In this document: positions 44,365 through 54,507 of the stretch, one piece after another
Numbering within the stretch: the first letter of the stretch is position 1
How the letters are laid out: every line of letters starts with the position of its first letter
Assembly (NCBI GenBank): GCA_020638695.1
Contig: JACKIB010000001.1
Location: 1 to 64,000, forward strand
Length of the DNA: 64,000 nt
Direction: 5' to 3'
Source: Planctomycetota bacterium
Lineage (GTDB): Bacteria; Planctomycetota; UBA1135; UBA2386
Translations under genes and position numbers: made by a program
Notes under the pieces: generated by a model
What the model saw: the letters and a program-made list of their open reading frames with translations, nothing else
The model's database searches: none
Told to the model about the DNA's origin: nothing

Positions 44365-46911
44365 GTGCCCGACCCCCGTTGGGAGCGGATTCGCGAGTTG
44401 GTCGAGGCGGCGCTCGACCTCGCTCCGGGAGATCGTCCCGCCTTCCTCGACGCCTCGTGCGGCGGCGACGCTGCGCTGCGCGCGGAGGTCGAGGATCTGC
44501 TGCGCCACGCGAGCGAGGCGCCTACCGACTTCGTCGCTCCGCCCAGCGACCTCTCCACCACCGCGCCACCCGCAGGCATGCAGCTCGGCGAGTTCACCTT
44601 GGTGGAAGAGCTCGGGCGCGGCGGAATGGGCGTGGTGTATCGCGCCCGTCAGGCCTCGCTGCAGCGCGATGTGGCGGTCAAGGTGTTGGTTCGGAACCTC
44701 GCCACCGGCACCTCGGATCTCGAGCGCTTTCACCGCGAGGCGCGCGCCGCGGCCAAGCTCGACCACCCGCACATCACCCAGATCTACCAGGACGGCGTCG
44801 CCGGGGACGTGCACTGGTACGCGATGGAGCTGGTCGCCGGGCACAGCCTGCAACGCGAGTTGCAATTGCAGCGCAGCGCCGAGCCGGGTTCGGATGTCCT
44901 ACTGCCGTTGCGCAACCGCCCAGGGCACATCGCCGCCGTGGCGGGCCTCGTAGCCGACGTAGCCGAGGCACTCGCCCACGCCCACCAGCACGGTGTGGTG
45001 CACCGCGACGTGAAGCCCGCCAACCTGCTGCTCGACCGGACCGGTCGGGTGAAGATCGTCGACTTCGGCATCGCCCGCGATCAGTCCCTGGGCGCCCTGA
45101 CGCACAGCGACCAAGTCCTCGGCTCGGTCCACTACATGAGCCCGGAACAGGCCCGGCAGATCACCGTCTCGGTGGACCACCGCACCGACGTGTATTCGCT
45201 CGGCGTGGTGCTGTACGAGCTGCTGACCTCGGAGCCACCCTACCAGGGCAGCACCCGCGACGAGGTGATCCGCAAGATCCGGGTCGGTGAGCCGCGTCCG
45301 GTGCGCACGCGAAACCGCACGGTGCCGCGCGATCTGGCGACCATCTGCGGCGTGGCGATGAGCAAGCAACCCGGCGACCGCTACCCGAGCGCCGGCGCGC
45401 TCGCCGACGACCTTCGCCGCTTCCTCGCCCACGAGTCGATCCAAGCCCAGCCGCCCCACCTGCTGCGCCGCGTGGCGCGGTTCGCTCGTCGCCACCGCGT
45501 GGCGCTGACAGTGACCGCGACCGCGGCAGTTGCATGGAGCATCGGACTCACTGTCGCGCGCCGTGCTGCGCGGGATGCGACGCGGGAACTCGCGCTGGTC
45601 GAACTGCGCGACTTGCCAGCGCACGAAGCGCTCGACCGACTGCCGACCGATCGCCTCATGGGCGTGCGCCGCACGATTGCCCGCTTGAACGCCGATCCGG
45701 AGCTCGACACCGCCGGACGCACTGTCGTCTCAACCACCGAAGCAGCCTTGCAAGTGATGCACCGGCGCCGGCGTGTCGCGGCGCAATCGCGTCTCGAAGT
45801 CGGTCTCAGAGTCACAGCGGGTGGCGGCGACGGCTACGCCGAGGTTCTCGCCGCGGTGCAGGAGCTGCAGCGGCTGGCCGTGTTGTTCCCGGAGGACCCC
45901 TCGGCAGTGGGGACCGACGCACTTGCCCCCCGGGTCTCGATCACGGCGCGCACCGCACGGGGCCGAGCCGCCGGCGTGGCGCAGTACCGCCTACTCGACC
46001 CGGTCACCGGTCAGCCCGGACCCGTCCAGTCGCTCGGTCCGCTACCCGTGCACGAAGCGCGCCTGCCGCTCGGTCACCTCCGCCTCGGAATCCGCGTCGA
46101 GGGCTTCGGCCTGCGCGAGTTCTCCAGGGTCCTCTCCCCCGCGGCTCGGCTGGGACTCGACTTGGTGTTGCGCGGCGAGACCCGTGACATCACCGGGATG
46201 CGACGAATCGGCGCCGGCACGCTCCGTCTGCGCGACCCTGAACCTGACTCGCGCCTCGACCCACTGAACGCGCGCGTACTGCCCGTGGAGGAGTTCTGGC
46301 TGGACGAGTGCGAAGTCAGCAACGCGGCGTACCGGCAGTTCCTCGCCGCCGAACCCGCGCGGCGCGCACCGCCGTACTGGCCCCGCATCCGCCCCGGATC
46401 GCGCGAAGATTCGTTGCCGGTCACCGGCATCAGTTGGCTCGACGCGCAGGCGTTCGCCGAGTGGGTCGGCAAGCGGTTGCCCAGCCACGCCGAGTGGATG
46501 TTCGCCGCCCGTGGCACGGCCGCCGCGCTACTGCCCTGGCCCGATGCGGTCGCCGGGCAGTACCGCGGCAACACCCGGGGGGAACGAATCGCCTACAGCG
46601 CGCCGCGCAGTGCCAAGGTGGCGCTCTATCTCCGCTCCGCCGCTCCGGTGCGCAGCCATCCGGATGCGCGCACCGGAGATGGCATCTACCATCTGCTCGG
46701 CAACGTCGCCGAGTGGACCGAGACGCACCTGGCGGAGCGAGTGGGCGAATCGTTCGTTCCCAACTATCAGAACCGGATCTTCGCCGGGGGGTCGTGGAAC
46801 GTCGGGACGCTCGGCCAGGATCTCCGCGGATTCGGGCAGTTCGGCATCGGCGCGAACTACGCCTGGGTCGAAATCGGCTTCCGCTGCGCGCGCAGCATCC
46901 CACGCCCTTGA
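44365..46911 (+). CDS. Transmembrane Ser/Thr protein kinase with C-terminal FGE/SUMF1-like domain
   Basis: An 848-aa protein starting at GTG. An N-terminal helical region (1-60) is followed by a Hanks-type kinase domain: GRGGMGVVY (84-92), Lys106 in VAVKVL, HRDVKPANLL (213 on), DFG (233-235), and the SPEQA segment. One membrane helix lies at about 378-400. A beta-rich spacer (450-620) leads to a formylglycine-generating-enzyme-like domain (about 640-845) with EFWLDECEVSNAAYRQFL, VTGISWLDAQAFAEWVGKRL, GNVAEWTE and FAGGSWN. The C-terminal domain is thus outside the cell and likely a ligand-binding or sensor module, not an enzyme. It belongs with the ECF sigma factor. Confidence 0.9.
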   Translation: MPDPRWERIRELVEAALDLAPGDRPAFLDASCGGDAALRAEVEDLLRHASEAPTDFVAPPSDLSTTAPPAGMQLGEFTLVEELGRGGMGVVYRARQASLQRDVAVKVLVRNLATGTSDLERFHREARAAAKLDHPHITQIYQDGVAGDVHWYAMELVAGHSLQRELQLQRSAEPGSDVLLPLRNRPGHIAAVAGLVADVAEALAHAHQHGVVHRDVKPANLLLDRTGRVKIVDFGIARDQSLGALTHSDQVLGSVHYMSPEQARQITVSVDHRTDVYSLGVVLYELLTSEPPYQGSTRDEVIRKIRVGEPRPVRTRNRTVPRDLATICGVAMSKQPGDRYPSAGALADDLRRFLAHESIQAQPPHLLRRVARFARRHRVALTVTATAAVAWSIGLTVARRAARDATRELALVELRDLPAHEALDRLPTDRLMGVRRTIARLNADPELDTAGRTVVSTTEAALQVMHRRRRVAAQSRLEVGLRVTAGGGDGYAEVLAAVQELQRLAVLFPEDPSAVGTDALAPRVSITARTARGRAAGVAQYRLLDPVTGQPGPVQSLGPLPVHEARLPLGHLRLGIRVEGFGLREFSRVLSPAARLGLDLVLRGETRDITGMRRIGAGTLRLRDPEPDSRLDPLNARVLPVEEFWLDECEVSNAAYRQFLAAEPARRAPPYWPRIRPGSREDSLPVTGISWLDAQAFAEWVGKRLPSHAEWMFAARGTAAALLPWPDAVAGQYRGNTRGERIAYSAPRSAKVALYLRSAAPVRSHPDARTGDGIYHLLGNVAEWTETHLAERVGESFVPNYQNRIFAGGSWNVGTLGQDLRGFGQFGIGANYAWVEIGFRCARSIPRP

Positions 46912-46922
46912 GTCTTCTCGCC

Positions 46923-48518
46923 ATGACCATCCAGATCGAACTCGTACCCATGAAGTCGCTGCTCGACGGCGACGCAACGCAGATCACGTTGCCGCAGGCG
47001 GCACGCCTCAGCGCCCTGCTCACGCGCATGCAGGAACTCGCCACAACGTTGCAGACCCAGGGGTTGCTCACCGCGCCATCGGGTCCCAACCACCTGCAGA
47101 ACGAGCAGTTCAAGGAGATCGGCTCGGCGCTGTTCGCCCTGGCGAAGGCCGCGCCCGTGCTCGATCCCGTGGCGATGACCAGCGACGATGATCTCGAGTG
47201 GGGTGTCGACCCGGAAACCGGCCTGCCGTCGGTGCGGGTTCCCGGCGAGCTGGAGTGGACCTACCCGGCGCCCGGGTTCTCGATGCCGATATTCCTGGAC
47301 GACGCCGCGCGCGCTGTCGCGGGAGGCGACGGATCGGCCTACGAGCTGTTCCTGTCGATCCACGGGGAGATCCCCCAACCCCCGAACCAGCACACCTGCA
47401 CGTACTGCCTGCGCAATGGATCTGGGGCCACCGTCGAAGGGGTTGCGCTCATCTTCGCGCACACCCGCACACAGGTGCTTTCCATCGTGCCGCAGGGCAA
47501 TGCCGCACATCGACACAACCTGCCTGCGGATTCCGAGACCGCGCGCTTCTTCGGCTTCGAGGCGAAGGTGCCGCCGAACCAGACCGTTTGCTTCGCGATC
47601 ACCTTCACCGGGGATCCACCACACATCCGCGGCGCCGTCTGGCTCGATCACGGCGAGGCGCCGCAGGTCGCTGGACAAGATGTGAGTCCGTTCGGTCCCC
47701 TGCCGCGGATCTACCCCTACGACCACGCCGAGGACCTGCTGAAGTACGCGCCCTCGTTCACCGACGAGATGGACTTCGTCCACGCCTCGATCGAGGCTCG
47801 GCCCGAGGGCGAGACCAAGGACTTCCGGCGGTTCTTCTTCCACCTCGACCGGGCGACCATGCCCAACAACGCCGCGATGGAACCGGCGCTCAAGAAAGCG
47901 GTCATCGGGCTCGGTGCTTACCTGCACCAGCGCTTCTACCTGCGCGGTCAGGCGTTCGCCTCCGACATCCCGTTCGCCACGCCGGTAGGCGAACTCGACA
48001 GCTGGCACGTCCACGTGGAACGCGTCGCACGCGAGTTCTCCGAGGTGCTGCACGGTGGCTTCTTCGGCGACCCACTCGACCTGCATCGGATCTACGCCGC
48101 ATTCCACGCGTTCGCCGCCGGCGACCTGATCGAGTTCGCGACCCACGGAGCGCCGAACGGCGTGAACTACTTCGCCTTCGCCGAGTTCGCCCTACTGCTG
48201 CTGGACGTTCAGAAACGGGCCCAGCAAACCCAACGGGCGTTCGCCGTCGACGCGCAGCTGTGGAAGGATCTCGTACCGGTGTTCTGCGGCTCGGCAGAAG
48301 TGTTCGTGCGCACCTTCCACCGCCGCCGCGGCGCCCGGCAGATGTGCGAATACCGCGTGGACCGGGGCGGATCCGGGCGGCCGGCGCCGCCCGTGCGCGA
48401 CATCCAGAAGCGCTGGAGCGGCGACTTCGCAGGGAAGTTCGGCCAACTGATCGCGACGGCACTCGCGGATGAGATGAACCCACAACCCGATCTCGCGCGG
48501 CGGTTCGATCTGTCCTGA
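46923..48518 (+). CDS. Hypothetical protein downstream of the kinase
   Basis: A 531-aa soluble-looking protein I do not recognise, 11 bp after the kinase stop and thus probably in the same operon. It has no signal peptide. Visible features are an N-terminal helical region (IELVPMKSLLDGDATQITLP), a central beta-rich part with CTYCLRNGSGATVEGVALIF and VCFAITFTGDPPHIRGAVWL, and a helical C-terminal half with SWHVHVERVAREFSEVLHGG. It may be a substrate or effector of the kinase. Confidence 0.72.
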   Translation: MTIQIELVPMKSLLDGDATQITLPQAARLSALLTRMQELATTLQTQGLLTAPSGPNHLQNEQFKEIGSALFALAKAAPVLDPVAMTSDDDLEWGVDPETGLPSVRVPGELEWTYPAPGFSMPIFLDDAARAVAGGDGSAYELFLSIHGEIPQPPNQHTCTYCLRNGSGATVEGVALIFAHTRTQVLSIVPQGNAAHRHNLPADSETARFFGFEAKVPPNQTVCFAITFTGDPPHIRGAVWLDHGEAPQVAGQDVSPFGPLPRIYPYDHAEDLLKYAPSFTDEMDFVHASIEARPEGETKDFRRFFFHLDRATMPNNAAMEPALKKAVIGLGAYLHQRFYLRGQAFASDIPFATPVGELDSWHVHVERVAREFSEVLHGGFFGDPLDLHRIYAAFHAFAAGDLIEFATHGAPNGVNYFAFAEFALLLLDVQKRAQQTQRAFAVDAQLWKDLVPVFCGSAEVFVRTFHRRRGARQMCEYRVDRGGSGRPAPPVRDIQKRWSGDFAGKFGQLIATALADEMNPQPDLARRFDLS

Positions 48519-48697
48519 GCTGAGAGGGCAGCGGATCGTGCCAGCACGCGAGGATTCTCCGGCACGGTCCAAGACACCTGGGCGACTGTTTCTCCAGTGG
48601 GCAGCGGCCCCAAAGCTCCATCAAGCAAGCGGCCGAGGCGGCATGTAGCGACGCGCTCACCCACGGCCTTGGGCGCGGCCTAGGCCGCGATAGCACC
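48519..48697 (+). repeat. Repeat C, copy 2
   Basis: It matches the copy at 21382-21556: AAGACACCTGGGCGACTGTT, GGGCAGCGGCC, and an end at GGCCTAGGCCGCGAT, a 14-bp palindrome around a CTAG. It begins just after the stop of the preceding gene. Confidence 0.7.
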
Positions 48698-48785
48698 TGC
48701 CACGGGCGGCATGCCTGGTCATCTCCGGACCGGCGTTCCGACCGACCCTTGTCCCGGACGCCGAGCCGGTCGATAGTGCAGAACG

Positions 48786-50558
48786 ATGGCCGCGGATTCG
48801 AGCAAGGACGCCAACGACCCGCCTGGGCCGCTGCGCAGCTTCAAGGACCTGCTGCGAGCGCGCGGCGGCGAGCCCGAGCCGGCCCCCGACGAAGGGCGCG
48901 GCTGGACGCTCGAGAACACCTACGGCGAAGCCGTGGCAGACGCGGAAGACCGCGGCATCGAATCGTCGCGCGAGCGGATCACCCGCCGCCCGATGGCGTT
49001 CGGCGAAATGGAGCACGGTCCGGCGGCCTACCGCGATCTCGAGTCCGAGGAGATGCGAATCCTCGGGTCGTTCCGCATCCGCACCGTGTTCCCGGACGAC
49101 GTGCGCGCGGAGGCGGACGCGCTGCCGCGCGATCCCACTGAAGCGGATTTCGCCGGGCGCGTCGACCTGCGCGGCGCGACGATCTTCACCATCGACGGCG
49201 AGGACGCCAAGGACTACGACGACGCGATCGGCATCCGCGAACTGGCCGATGGACACCTCGAGGTCGGGGTCCACATCGCCGACGTCGGACACTACGTGCG
49301 CCCCGGTACCGCACTCGACGCGGAGGCTCTGGCCCGCGCGACCAGCGTCTATCTCGCCGACCAGGTCGTGCCGATGCTGCCGGAGAAGCTGTCGAACCAC
49401 CTGTGCTCGCTGGTGCCCCACCGCGACCGGCTGGCCTACTCGGTGTTCATGGAATTCGACGCCAAGGGCAAGCGGGTGGCCAGCCGCGTGCACAAGAGCG
49501 TGATCCGCAGCGTCCAACGCAACACCTACCGAGTGGTCCAGGATCTGCTCGACGGCGCGCACACCCCCGAGGTGGACGAGATCGAGCACCTGCGGGGGCC
49601 GCTGGAGCTGTTCCGCCAGTGGACGCAGACGCAGCAGAAGCTGCGCGACGCCAAGGGTTCGCTGCGCACCCAGTCCAGCGAGCGCAAGTTCGTGTTCGAC
49701 GCCGCACACGAGGTGAAGGCGGTGGTGAGCGCACCGAAGTTCTTCTCGATGGCGCTGATCGAAGAGACTGCCCTCGCTGCCAACCAGGCGGTGGGCGATC
49801 TGTTCCGCAAGCGCGGGCTACCGACCATCTACCGGGTCCACCCGCCGAAGGACCTCGAGGAGATCGAGTCGATCAGCAAGATGCTCGCCGAGCACGGTAT
49901 CCGGGTACCCAACAAGGAGAACCTGTCCGGCCGCGACGTCGGTCAGCTGATCCGTGTGGCGCGCAATCGCCCCAACGCCGAGGCGTTGATCCAGCGCATC
50001 ATGGGATTGGTGGAGCGCGCCAGTTACGCGGTGAAAGACCACGAAGACGTGGCCAAGCACTGGGGGCTGGCACGCGAAGCGTACCTGCACTTCACCTCGC
50101 CGATCCGCCGCTATCCGGACCTGTTCGTCCACCGCTGGTTGCACGCCATCGAGTCGCGCGGCGGAGAGGCCGAGACCGAGCTGCGCGCGCAGGATCTCCT
50201 CGCCGACATGAACGACATGGCGAACCACGCATCCCTGCAGGCCGGCGTCGCGGAGATGGCCGAGCAGGCGATTGGCGACCTCAAGGTCTGCCAGTTCATG
50301 GCCCCGCACGTCGGCGAGCGGCATCGGGCGACGGTGATGCGGGTGTCGCGCTTCGGCATCGAGGTACACCTTCCCGAGTTCAACGTCGGCGGATTCTTGC
50401 CCTCGCGCACCATCGGCGAGCAGCCCGAGATCAAGGGGCCGACGCTGCAGCTGCGTGCCGGTCGGCGGTTGTTCTCGTTCACCGAGGGCTATGGCATCGA
50501 CGTGAAGATCCAGAACGTCGACTTCATCCGTCTACAGGTGCTGCTGGAACTCGCCTGA
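48786..50558 (+). CDS. rnr: RNase R/VacB-type 3'-5' exoribonuclease (short form)
   Basis: A 590-aa RNB-domain protein. The catalytic centre has TIDGEDAKDYDDAIG with metal-binding Asp at about 137, 143, 145 and 146. GVHIADVGHYVRPGTALD, DQVVPMLPEKLSNHLCSL and the Arg-rich FTSPIRRYPDLFVHRWLH follow, as in RNase R/RNase II. A C-terminal S1 domain is at about 510-590 (HRATVMRVSRFGIEVHLPEF). The N-terminal 130 residues are short and lack clear cold-shock domains, so the enzyme is smaller than typical RNase R (about 750-800 aa). It degrades structured RNA. Confidence 0.9.
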   Translation: MAADSSKDANDPPGPLRSFKDLLRARGGEPEPAPDEGRGWTLENTYGEAVADAEDRGIESSRERITRRPMAFGEMEHGPAAYRDLESEEMRILGSFRIRTVFPDDVRAEADALPRDPTEADFAGRVDLRGATIFTIDGEDAKDYDDAIGIRELADGHLEVGVHIADVGHYVRPGTALDAEALARATSVYLADQVVPMLPEKLSNHLCSLVPHRDRLAYSVFMEFDAKGKRVASRVHKSVIRSVQRNTYRVVQDLLDGAHTPEVDEIEHLRGPLELFRQWTQTQQKLRDAKGSLRTQSSERKFVFDAAHEVKAVVSAPKFFSMALIEETALAANQAVGDLFRKRGLPTIYRVHPPKDLEEIESISKMLAEHGIRVPNKENLSGRDVGQLIRVARNRPNAEALIQRIMGLVERASYAVKDHEDVAKHWGLAREAYLHFTSPIRRYPDLFVHRWLHAIESRGGEAETELRAQDLLADMNDMANHASLQAGVAEMAEQAIGDLKVCQFMAPHVGERHRATVMRVSRFGIEVHLPEFNVGGFLPSRTIGEQPEIKGPTLQLRAGRRLFSFTEGYGIDVKIQNVDFIRLQVLLELA

Positions 50559-50720
50559 GGCGACGACAGGGGAACGCGGGTGGGGTGCCGAATCGAGGAC
50601 TGTTCGGAGCGAGCATCCCCCGCCAGCCGACGGTCAGCTGCTTCCGCCAACCGGCGAACACCAAGACCGAGGGAGAGCCGTCGATCTCCCACGCCAACCG
50701 CACACCGTCCCAAGTCCGGG

Positions 50721-50902
50721 CTAGCCCGGACCATTCATGAGCAGCGTCGCGAGATCGTGCAAGGTTGTTGCTGGAGAGGAGAACGGCAGGTTCTGCCCGG
50801 AGGCGGGGTGCATCCCCGTCGAGGAGCTGGTCCTGACGTTCGACTAAGCCAGCAGCGAAATTGCGCGATCGCAGCAGCTCGGTCATGAGTGGTCCGGGCC
50901 AG
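50721..50902 (+). repeat. Repeat B, copy 6
   Basis: A full-length copy with CTAGCCCGGACCATTCATGA on the left and TCATGAGTGGTCCGGGCCAG on the right. The orientation is the same as in copies 3 and 4. It is joined to repeat F on the right. The 162 bp before it (50559-50720) contain no feature I can support. Confidence 0.88.
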
Positions 50903-51067
50903 AGCCCCGCGTCCGGAGTTCGCAGCACATGTGCCCGGCCATTCGATCCGCTCGCTGCGTTGCTGCTCCTCAGCTTGTCCACCAACATGCCGTGTCGTCG
51001 CAGCGCCTTGCGCGCGGATCGACTGACGCAGCCACATTCGCTGCGAATCTCAGACGAGGGGCACTAG
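50899..51067 (+). repeat. Repeat F, full copy (169 bp)
   Basis: It has imperfect inverted termini: GCCCCGCGTCCGGAGTTCGC on the left and the inverse GCGAATCTCAGACGAGGGGC on the right, followed by CTAG. The core (CTCAGCTTGTCCACCAACA, GCCGTGTCGTCGCAGC) is shared with repeat E, whose ends are different. Confidence 0.85.
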
Positions 51068-51126
51068 CGCCAGCAGGCGAACGCGCGCCGTCGCCGCGCG
51101 GTCACCCTCGCCGGCTCATCTGCCAC

Positions 51127-52254
51127 CTACTTCGACGGCCGCGATTCGGTCGTCGCACCCTTCTTCGCCGGTCGCGTCGCGGCCGCCGGCTTCGGCTTGT
51201 CTTTGGGAGCCTTCGGGTTGGCCTTGGGCTGAGGCTGAACCACCACCTGCGCGGGAACCGCGTTCCGCACCATGGAAGTGAGCATCCAAGCGATCGACCC
51301 GCCGCCGCCCAGCACGGTGATGAGGTCGTCGCGCGGCAAGGTGACCTGAATCTGGAGATCGACTCCAGAGCGCTTCCAGACCACTCGTTCGAACATCTGC
51401 TTGATGGTGCGCCCGAAAGGCTGGTTCGCCAGCTGCTGCTCGGTCACCTTCATCCGGTTCTTGCACTTCGACTCCAGCAGCTCCGGTCCCTGCTTGCCGT
51501 TGGTGAACCGCGCCATCCCGATCAGTCGGACCTCTTCGGTCTTCGGATCGATCTCCAGCCGCAGCAAGACATGCCGCAACGGGTCTTCCTCGGTGAGCCA
51601 GTTCGCTTCGAGGGGAATGTCCCGGGCGTAGCGCGGATCGTCGGGCTTGGGCAGTGACATCGCGAGATACGCCAAGGGTTGGCGACGGGCGACCAGCGGG
51701 AGCAAATCGCCACGGATCACGCCGCCCCGCCGCCGCCCTTGCAGCACGTCTTCGATCCACGGCTTGGGTGCCACGACCAAGCACCCGGGGCGGGCCAGGA
51801 GATATGCCCGGTCGACATCGACGCCCTCTTCCAGCACCACGGGTCGCCCGGCGATCTGCGCCGCCCGACAGCCGTCCTGCTTGGCGTCCGGCAATCCGAT
51901 GGTGGCACCCCCTTGCAGGGTCGTCACCCAGACCATCCGACCTTCGTCCTGCGCGTTGTCCCGCACCACCGCGGTCACCGACCGCACGCGACGCACGTCC
52001 TGGAGGCGAAACCCGAACGCCTTGCGGAACTGCACGAACAGCACCCCGGAGAACACCGAGCGCTCCAACGAATCCCACAGGCGCGTGTCCTGCAGCGCAT
52101 CCAGGTCCAGGTAGTACTCGCCGGTGTACTCCGGTGGATCGAACGTCCGTGGCCCGAGGGTCGCGGGGCCGGCCGGCACCTGCGCCGAAAGCGCCGCCCC
52201 GGTGGTACAGAGCAGCGCGAGGATGCCAGCGAGGCGAAACGGGAGCTTGACCAT
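51127..52254 (-). CDS. Hypothetical secreted protein
   Basis: A 375-aa protein with a signal peptide (LPFRLAGILALLCTTGAALSAQ) and a long mature part of mixed alpha/beta composition. I see no known motif; blocks such as VLFVQFRKAFGFRLQDVRRV and GMARFTNGKQGPELLESKCK may be conserved. The C-terminal tail is basic and rich in Pro, Lys and Ala (QPKANPKAPKDKPKP), perhaps for cell-wall or nucleic-acid contact. The ATG at 52254 fits the signal peptide. It is divergent from gdhA, with 150 bp between the starts. Confidence 0.72.
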   Translation of the reverse strand: MVKLPFRLAGILALLCTTGAALSAQVPAGPATLGPRTFDPPEYTGEYYLDLDALQDTRLWDSLERSVFSGVLFVQFRKAFGFRLQDVRRVRSVTAVVRDNAQDEGRMVWVTTLQGGATIGLPDAKQDGCRAAQIAGRPVVLEEGVDVDRAYLLARPGCLVVAPKPWIEDVLQGRRRGGVIRGDLLPLVARRQPLAYLAMSLPKPDDPRYARDIPLEANWLTEEDPLRHVLLRLEIDPKTEEVRLIGMARFTNGKQGPELLESKCKNRMKVTEQQLANQPFGRTIKQMFERVVWKRSGVDLQIQVTLPRDDLITVLGGGGSIAWMLTSMVRNAVPAQVVVQPQPKANPKAPKDKPKPAAATRPAKKGATTESRPSK

Positions 52255-52404
52255 GGCACCCGCACAGTAGCCGAACCGCCGGACGACCTGTCCGCTTTCC
52301 CGCACCGGACCGACCCGCCGGCTTCCGACCAGGTCACGTGACCTGCTACGCTCCCGCCACCCCACGCCCGTTGGGCCCACCCCCTCAAGTCAGCAACGAA
52401 ACCC

Positions 52405-53757
<1,353 letters not shown>

Positions 53758-53815
53758 ACGAGGCGGCGGGCAGGCCGTGGCGCCGTGGCCGTGCCGGATG
53801 CACTGCCACGCGCGA

Positions 53816-54349
53816 TCACACCAATGCAGCGCGGCTGACGATCTCGGCTGCGGTGTGCATCGGGCAGCCGATGGCCTGCGCGAGATCGCGCCGGATCTCC
53901 GGGGTGATCACCCCGGCTTGCTCTGCGGCCTGGAGTGACTTGGTCTCCGTCTTGGCGCTCGGCGATTCCAGCGACGAACCGCCGAACAGGGTCCAGCGGG
54001 AGATCTCCTGACTCCCTGCGGAGCTCCCCATCAGGTCTTCGAGCAGCGCGCGACACTCGTCGCGTGGCACCACGCCGGACTGCACTAGGTTGCGCAACGC
54101 CGCGTACTCCTCGACCAGGGTCGGAGCGATCAGCCCGGTGCCGCCGAACAGCGTCACCACGATCCCCTGGTCACGGCCGAGCCAGCGGTCCCATCGCGAC
54201 GGTTCCACGGTTCGTTGACGCCGCCGGTGGACGATCCGCTCGGCCAGCGTCGGCAGCCGGATCTCCGCTCCACCGAACAGCGTCAGGGCGGTGAACCCGC
54301 CGGGGGGAACGCGCGTCTGGGTGGCGCCGAAAGCGGTGAAGTGGAACAT
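53816..54349 (-). CDS. Small protein with three LFGG beta-turn repeats and SHOCT-like helices
   Basis: A 177-aa protein without a signal peptide or membrane helix. It has three repeats of [TV]-L-F-G-G at 23-27, 66-70 and 120-124, each followed by a short polar stretch and a Pro (LFGGAEIRLPT, LFGGTGLIAPT, LFGGSSLESPS), plus a related FGATQTRVPPGG at the N-terminus. Between and after the repeats are two short helical hairpins resembling SHOCT modules (LRNLVQSGVVPRDECRALLE and AAEQAGVITPEIRRDLAQAI). The repeats may be strands of a LiaF-like (DUF2154) beta fold. Its function is unknown. Confidence 0.7.
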   Translation of the reverse strand: MFHFTAFGATQTRVPPGGFTALTLFGGAEIRLPTLAERIVHRRRQRTVEPSRWDRWLGRDQGIVVTLFGGTGLIAPTLVEEYAALRNLVQSGVVPRDECRALLEDLMGSSAGSQEISRWTLFGGSSLESPSAKTETKSLQAAEQAGVITPEIRRDLAQAIGCPMHTAAEIVSRAALV

Positions 54350-54507
54350 GCGGGGACGGGCGTGGGTTGACGGGCGAGCCGGCTGCGCCGACTGCTCCAG
54401 GATATTCGGGATTGCCGTGCAGCGTCCCCCCGCGGCCGCCAGGCCGGTCTCCGTCGCGATGCCAGGCCCCCGCTGCCAGTTCGCGGGACCATGGCCGTGA
54501 CGCGTGA

